A stretch of DNA of 5,038 nt from an uncultured Eubacteriales bacterium (lineage in GTDB: Bacteria; Bacillota; Clostridia; Christensenellales; CAG-917), in the NCBI GenBank assembly GCA_900553825.1, contig USEV01000070.1, positions 1-5,038 on the forward strand, written 5' to 3'. Shown here piece after piece: positions 1 through 3,313 of the stretch. The notes under the pieces were generated by a model. That model was not told where the DNA came from, ran no database searches, and saw only the letters and a list, made by a program, of their open reading frames with translations. The stretch's first letter is position 1. Each line of letters starts with the position of its first letter. Position numbers and translations under genes: made by a program.

Positions 1-39
1 GCCTTATCGTCGGCAGCGTCAGATGTGTATAAGAGACAG
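1..39 (+). other. Residual Illumina Nextera adapter at contig end (non-genomic)
   Basis: Bases 7-20 read TCGTCGGCAGCGTC (the Nextera Read 1 overhang) and bases 21-39 read AGATGTGTATAAGAGACAG (the 19-bp Tn5 mosaic end used in tagmentation libraries). The two are contiguous and in library order, with the insert beginning at base 40. Bases 1-6 (GCCTTA) occupy the place of the i5 index. This is sequencing-library DNA left untrimmed in the assembly, not a natural transposon end: there is no transposase and no target duplication, and the Read 1 overhang does not occur next to a natural Tn5 end. Translating through it gives the residues MCIRDS, a false N-terminus on the tupB reading frame. Confidence 0.98.
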
Positions 40-40
40 C

Positions 41-742
41 GTAAAAGTGGCGGAGGCTTTCAGACAGGCATTCGAACTGATGTCGGCGCATGACACCGTC
101 CTGAACGAGGTCATCGCGACGACTCTTGAAATGGCGTTCACAAGCTCGGCCATCGCTCTCGTTTTGGGAGTGGTGGTCGGGCTTGCCGTCGCTTCCAACG
201 ATTTTGCGGGCAAAAAGATAGTGGTCATGATTCTCCGCACTCTCATGGGGCTCCCCCCCGTGGTGGTCGGCATCGTCGTATTCCTGCTCTTTTCGGGCAC
301 GGGTCCCTTCGGGAGCCTGGGGCTCATCTACTCCGTCGAGCTCATGATAATCGCGCAAATCGTGCTCATCACGCCCATCGTCGCGGGCATGACGGAGAGC
401 TCGATGACGCCCATCGTGGACAGGATGCGCCCGACGGTGAGAGGCCTGCGCCTCAACCCCGCAAAATCCTTCATGCTCACCGTGGCAGAGGGCAAATACC
501 AGCTGATTGCAGTCTACCTCTTCGCCTTCGCCCGCGCCATATCCGAGGTGGGGGCAATCCAGATTGTGGGCGGCAACATACTCCACAAGACCCGCACCAT
601 GACGACGGCAATCGCACTCAACTACAACACGGGACAGTTCACCCTCGCCGTGGCGCTGGGCATAATACTGCTGCTCATCGCGCTCGGCGTCAACCTGGTT
701 GCGGCGCTCATGCAGATGCGCCTCAAAAAGAGATATGATTGA
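41..742 (+). CDS. tupB: Tungstate ABC transporter permease TupB (5' end at contig edge)
   Basis: Inner-membrane permease of a tungstate-type ABC importer; it should form the channel with TupC and receive the oxyanion from an extracytoplasmic TupA. There are 233 genomic codons, close to the roughly 230 residues I expect for TupB, so only the start codon or a few residues are likely missing; GTG at 47-49 is a possible native start, but no ribosome-binding site can be judged next to the adapter. About five hydrophobic segments are visible (counting from base 41): roughly residues 33-52, 62-85, 97-117, 154-175 and 201-225. The ATPase-contact (EAA-like) loop is seen as AISEVGAIQIVGGN near residues 166-179, followed by the TupB-like stretch RTMTTAIALNYNTGQF. 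The frame stays open upstream through the adapter to ATG 23, but that part is artefact. Its stop overlaps the tupC start. The metal (tungstate rather than molybdate) is inferred from family resemblance; a WtpB or ModB assignment is less likely. Confidence 0.88.
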   Translation, partial: VKVAEAFRQAFELMSAHDTVLNEVIATTLEMAFTSSAIALVLGVVVGLAVASNDFAGKKIVVMILRTLMGLPPVVVGIVVFLLFSGTGPFGSLGLIYSVELMIIAQIVLITPIVAGMTESSMTPIVDRMRPTVRGLRLNPAKSFMLTVAEGKYQLIAVYLFAFARAISEVGAIQIVGGNILHKTRTMTTAIALNYNTGQFTLAVALGIILLLIALGVNLVAALMQMRLKKRYD

Positions 743-1415
743 AGTCACCGCGAAAAAGACCTACGGCGACCGCACGGTCCTCGATGTAGAGAAGCTGGCG
801 TTGCAGCCCGCCACGGTTTACGCCGTCATCGGGAGCAACGGGAGCGGCAAATCCACGCTCATACAGGCACTCGCGGGAGCCCTGAAAACGGAGGGCGAAA
901 TCAATCTCGGCGGCATAAGCAGGAGCGACATCGGCTATATGCCGCAGAAGAGCTACGCCTTTGATATGTCGGTCATGAAAAACATGATGCTGACGCACAT
1001 GGCAAAGGAGCGCGCCTATTACCGCACGCGCGCGCTGAACCTGCTCGAAAAGCTGGACCTCGCGCACCTCAAAAGGAAAAACGCCGCCCGCCTCTCGGGG
1101 GGTGAGACTCAAAGGCTCGCGCTTGCGAGGCTTCTCATGCGCGAATACGAAATTCTGCTCCTCGACGAACCCACCGCCTCCATGGACATCAACTCCACCG
1201 CCCTAACGGAGAAGGTGCTCGCCGAATACTGCGAGAGGGTGCGCCCCGTCATTGTCATGGCGACGCATTCCATGCAACAGGCGCGGCGTCTTGCTGATGT
1301 GGTCATTTTTCTGGATTCGGGCAAGGTTGAGGAAATCGGCACTCCGTCGGAAATTTTCGACAACCCGCGCTCCGAAAAGACAAAAGAATTCTTGAACTTC
1401 AACTTCAATTTGTGA
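735..1415 (+). CDS. tupC: Tungstate ABC transporter ATP-binding protein TupC
   Basis: Cytoplasmic ATPase subunit (226 aa) that powers the TupB permease. All ABC motifs are intact: Walker A GSNGSGKST (residues 33-41), Q-loop MPQKS with Q71, signature LSGGETQR (120-127), Walker B ILLLDEP with D144/E145, D-loop SMD (149-151) and switch histidine H178 in ATHS. It is a compact single-domain ATPase with no extra C-terminal regulatory (TOBE-type) domain, unlike ModC, which favours the TupC family. I chose the ATG at 735, which overlaps the tupB stop by 8 nt (ATGATTGA) and puts the normal N-terminal beta strand MIEVTAKKTYGD at the start. An in-frame ATG at 699 would add 12 unlikely residues inside tupB. 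The upstream Shine-Dalgarno is weak (AAAGAGA), so translation is probably coupled to tupB. The gene ends in a convergent intergenic region with hairpins. Confidence 0.9.
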   Translation: MIEVTAKKTYGDRTVLDVEKLALQPATVYAVIGSNGSGKSTLIQALAGALKTEGEINLGGISRSDIGYMPQKSYAFDMSVMKNMMLTHMAKERAYYRTRALNLLEKLDLAHLKRKNAARLSGGETQRLALARLLMREYEILLLDEPTASMDINSTALTEKVLAEYCERVRPVIVMATHSMQQARRLADVVIFLDSGKVEEIGTPSEIFDNPRSEKTKEFLNFNFNL

Positions 1416-1439
1416 GCCCGCGACCGCGAGCGGTCGGGC
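1416..1439. terminator. GC-rich hairpin after tupC, possible terminator
   Basis: An inverted repeat begins at the base after the tupC stop: arm CGACCG (1421-1426), loop CGAG (1427-1430), arm CGGTCG (1431-1436). It extends by GCC (1416-1418) pairing with GGC (1437-1439) if CG 1419-1420 bulges. No T-run follows on either strand, so it is not a textbook intrinsic terminator. Its place between convergent operons suggests a transcription end or 3'-end stabiliser for tupBC. Confidence 0.45.
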
Positions 1440-1445
1440 AGCCTT

Positions 1446-1481
1446 ACGCGGCAAGGAATCCGTCGCCGCAAACCTTCGCGT
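1446..1481. terminator. Second inverted repeat after the MOSC gene, possible terminator or 3' structure
   Basis: The arms are ACGCG + AAGG (1446-1450 and 1453-1456, interrupted by a 2-nt GC bulge) and CCTTCGCGT (1473-1481), with a 16-nt loop. The repeat touches the stop codon of the minus-strand MOSC gene, so the moa operon transcript would fold here straight after its last codon. A competing 5-bp GCGGC/GCCGC pairing exists within the same bases. No T-run follows on the minus strand. Seen as sequence symmetry only; function is inferred. Confidence 0.35.
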
Positions 1482-1934
1482 TCAGTCCACAACGGTTATT
1501 TCGTCACCGGGGTGAATCCTGCCCTCTTCGACGACGGTTGCGAAGATGCCCTCGCGCGGCATGGCGCAAATGCCGTACCTGCGCGCAATCTCGCACCCCT
1601 GGTCGGCGTGGCACTTCTTGCCTATCTGACTCACCTCGAGCAATGCGCCGCCGATTTTCAGACGGGTGCCGACGGGGAGCTCGTAAAGGCATATCCCCTG
1701 CGTGGTGATGTTCTCGGCGAACTTGCCCTCGCAAAGCCCCACGGCGTCGCGCTTCCCTTCCTTGAACCTGTCGATGCTCTCCTTGGAAAGCAGGCTTATC
1801 TGCCGAATACCGGGACCGCCGTGCGCGTCGCCCTTGATGCCGAAATCCTTGACGCAATCGACATACTCGACGGGGTGCTTAGAGGTGCCCTTCTTTTCGC
1901 TGATGTTCACGGCAACGACTTTCGCTTCACTCAT
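1482..1934 (-). CDS. Small MOSC-domain protein (molybdenum cofactor-associated)
   Basis: A single-domain MOSC protein of 150 aa. MOSC (MOCO sulfurase C-terminal) domains are predicted to bind or relay sulfur for metal-sulfur cofactor chemistry; the exact role of these small stand-alone forms is not established. Visible family features are IKGDAHGG (residues 33-40), RQISLLS (44-50), FAENITTQGI (72-81), the cysteine block IGKKCHADQGCEI with C108 and C114, and GICAMPREGIFA with C123. The spacing between C108-H109 and C114 (CH-ADQG-C) looks about two residues longer than the CHxxC form I remember for relatives. The start is well fixed: ATG 1934 follows a GGAGA ribosome-binding site at 1947-1943 and overlaps the moaC stop by 8 nt (ATGAGTGA). 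It is the last gene of the operon. In related operons a MOSC domain is often found beside or fused to MoaB/MogA; no such partner is present here. Confidence 0.88.
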   Translation of the reverse strand: MSEAKVVAVNISEKKGTSKHPVEYVDCVKDFGIKGDAHGGPGIRQISLLSKESIDRFKEGKRDAVGLCEGKFAENITTQGICLYELPVGTRLKIGGALLEVSQIGKKCHADQGCEIARRYGICAMPREGIFATVVEEGRIHPGDEITVVD

Positions 1935-2391
1935 AGCTCACATCTCCACTCTTGCCGCCGCTCTTGCGGACGAGGCGTATATTGTCAATAACCATGGTTT
2001 TATCTGCCGATTTGACCATGTCATATACCGTTAATGCGAAGACCGACACGGCGGTCAACGCTTCCATCTCCACGCCCGTGACGCCCGTGCACACCACTTC
2101 GGCGGTGATGACGAGCGCGTCGGGGAGGAAATCGTAGGTTATCTCCACCCCGCTCAACGGGATGTTGTGACACATGGGGATGAGCTCCCAGGTGCGCTTT
2201 GCCGCCATCGTCCCGGCGACGAGCGCGGTGTTCAGCACCTCGCCCTTTCTGCCCGTGCCCTCTTTGACGAGAGTGAGCGTTTCGGGCTTCATTTTCACGA
2301 CGCCCTGCGCAACCGCGACGCGGTGCGTCGGCTCTTTGGCGGAAACATCCACCATTCTGGCGCGACCGTCCGCGCCGAGATGACTCAACAT
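1927..2391 (-). CDS. moaC: Cyclic pyranopterin monophosphate synthase MoaC
   Basis: Catalyses the second half of the first step of molybdenum/tungsten cofactor synthesis: the 3',8-cyclo-GTP product of MoaA is rearranged to cyclic pyranopterin monophosphate with release of pyrophosphate. The protein is 154 aa, near the usual length of about 160. Family landmarks are MVDVSAKEPTHR (residues 13-24), KRTWELIPMCHNIPLS (65-80), TGVEMEALTA (105-114) and the near-terminal RKSGGKSGD (142-150). By alignment with E. coli MoaC, K49 corresponds to K51, and D124 and K127 in YDMVK correspond to D128 and K131, so the active site appears complete. The start at ATG 2391 follows a strong AGGAGG site 5 nt upstream and lies 1 nt past the moaA stop. 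The 3' end overlaps the MOSC gene, so MoaA, MoaC and MOSC are probably made in a coupled fashion. Confidence 0.96.
   Translation of the reverse strand: MLSHLGADGRARMVDVSAKEPTHRVAVAQGVVKMKPETLTLVKEGTGRKGEVLNTALVAGTMAAKRTWELIPMCHNIPLSGVEITYDFLPDALVITAEVVCTGVTGVEMEALTAVSVFALTVYDMVKSADKTMVIDNIRLVRKSGGKSGDVSYE
1943..1947 (-). promoter_or_regulatory. MOSC gene ribosome-binding site within moaC
   Basis: GGAGA on the minus strand, 8 nt before the ATG at 1934. It lies within the Gly-Asp codons near the moaC 3' end and supports that ATG as the start. Confidence 0.75.
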
Positions 2392-2392
2392 A

Positions 2393-3313
2393 TCAGCCTC
2401 CTATGCTGCCCATATCCTCGCTTTGCAGCTCGCCTTCCTCGAGGTGATGGGAGTGCGGTTTCGCCTTGATGCACTCCGCAAGAAAACTCACAAGCCTCTC
2501 TTCGTCGCCGAGATACGGCCGCACATCGAAGCGCAGGGACGAGTGCAGACAGGGCAGAATCTTGCCCGTGCCCGTCAGCCTCATGCGCTCGCACCCGTCG
2601 CAGAACTTGTGCCCGAGCGGCGAGATGAAGCCCACCCTGTGCCCGTCGAAACCGTAGTATTCCGCGACGCCTTCGCGCGAAAGGCGCGTCATGCCATACC
2701 CTTCGATGACGCGCTCGGACGGCACGAACTTTTCCGCGAAATATTCCGTCGTGGAGTTGAACGGCATGAGCTCGATGAACCTCAGCTCCGCCCCCACGCT
2801 CTCGGAAAAGTACACAAGGGGCATGATGTCCTCGTTGACGCCCCTCTGAAGCACGGCGTTGATGCGGAGGGGGAATCCCTCTTCCCGCGCGGTGTATATC
2901 CCTTCCAGCGCGGCGGAGATGTCCCCGCCCGTGATTGCGCGGTACGCCTCGGCGTCCATGGTGTCGAGGCTGAAATTGATGCGCGAAACCCCCGCCCTCC
3001 GGAGAGCGGGCGCGAATTCTTGCAGCCTTGTCGCATTGGTGGTCATCACGGTTTCGCAACCGAGCGCCGCGACCTGCTCGCAGAACGCGACGACGCCCTT
3101 GCGGAGCAACGGCTCGCCGCCCGTCACGCGCACCTTGTCGACGCCCAGCCTGCAGAACGCGCGCACGACGGACACCAGTTCCTCTATGCTGAGCATATCC
3201 TCGTGGCGCAGGGTCTTTACGGGACGGGGTTTGCAATAGGTGCACGAGAGGTTGCACTTGTCCGTGACCGACACGCGGAGATAGCGGATTTCTCTGCCGA
3301 AGGAGTCTAACAT
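2393..3313 (-). CDS. moaA: GTP 3',8-cyclase MoaA (radical SAM)
   Basis: Radical S-adenosylmethionine enzyme that converts GTP to 3',8-cyclo-7,8-dihydro-GTP, the committed step of pterin cofactor synthesis; cytoplasmic and oxygen-sensitive. It is 306 aa, somewhat shorter than the usual 320-340. The N-terminal radical SAM cluster motif is C20-x3-C24-x2-C27, with GGEP at 65-68 for SAM binding. The second, substrate-binding cluster is C238-x2-C241-x13-C255, the canonical MoaA spacing, and FCDGCERMRLT carries the GTP-contacting arginines R243 and R245; R13 matches a further conserved arginine. The protein ends in the conserved Gly-Gly tail (G305-G306), known in MoaA to be needed for catalysis. The start MLDSFGREIRYLR is the standard N-terminus; ATG 3313 overlaps the moeA stop by 7 nt, with GGGAGAG about 11 nt upstream. 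Complete and apparently functional. Confidence 0.96.
   Translation of the reverse strand: MLDSFGREIRYLRVSVTDKCNLSCTYCKPRPVKTLRHEDMLSIEELVSVVRAFCRLGVDKVRVTGGEPLLRKGVVAFCEQVAALGCETVMTTNATRLQEFAPALRRAGVSRINFSLDTMDAEAYRAITGGDISAALEGIYTAREEGFPLRINAVLQRGVNEDIMPLVYFSESVGAELRFIELMPFNSTTEYFAEKFVPSERVIEGYGMTRLSREGVAEYYGFDGHRVGFISPLGHKFCDGCERMRLTGTGKILPCLHSSLRFDVRPYLGDEERLVSFLAECIKAKPHSHHLEEGELQSEDMGSIGG
2397..2402 (-). promoter_or_regulatory. moaC ribosome-binding site inside the moaA stop region
   Basis: AGGAGG is read on the minus strand 5 nt before the moaC ATG at 2391. It is made from the last base of the Ile codon and the two Gly codons (GGA GGC) that form the conserved MoaA C-terminal tail, directly before the moaA TGA. 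It fixes the moaC start and implies coupled translation. Confidence 0.85.

Noticed and set aside
21..39. A natural Tn5-like transposon end
   Set aside because: The sequence is the engineered mosaic end, attached to the synthetic Read 1 overhang, at a contig end. This is a library adapter, not an insertion.
699..734. An earlier in-frame ATG for tupC at 699
   Set aside because: It would add 12 residues rich in Arg and Cys inside tupB. The ATG at 735 gives the normal ABC ATPase N-terminus and an overlapping start-stop junction.
1416..1481. A molybdenum/tungsten cofactor riboswitch in the intergenic region
   Set aside because: The region is only 66 bp and lies at the 3' ends of both operons. 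A leader riboswitch would need to lie upstream of tupA or moeA, outside the window.
1512..1991. A 159-codon plus-strand frame opposite the MOSC gene
   Set aside because: Antisense to the MOSC gene, which has a clear ribosome-binding site, operon position and family motifs; no support for the opposite frame.
2385..3257. A 290-codon minus-strand frame overlapping moaA in another frame
   Set aside because: Very rich in Arg and Gly, with no recognisable motif; it is an out-of-frame reading of moaA, whose own frame carries both iron-sulfur cluster motifs.
2423..3310. A 295-codon open frame on the plus strand opposite moaA
   Set aside because: It is antisense to a complete, motif-perfect moaA. 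Long antisense frames are expected in GC-rich codon-biased genes, and the product (rich in Arg, His and Ala) matches no family I recognise.
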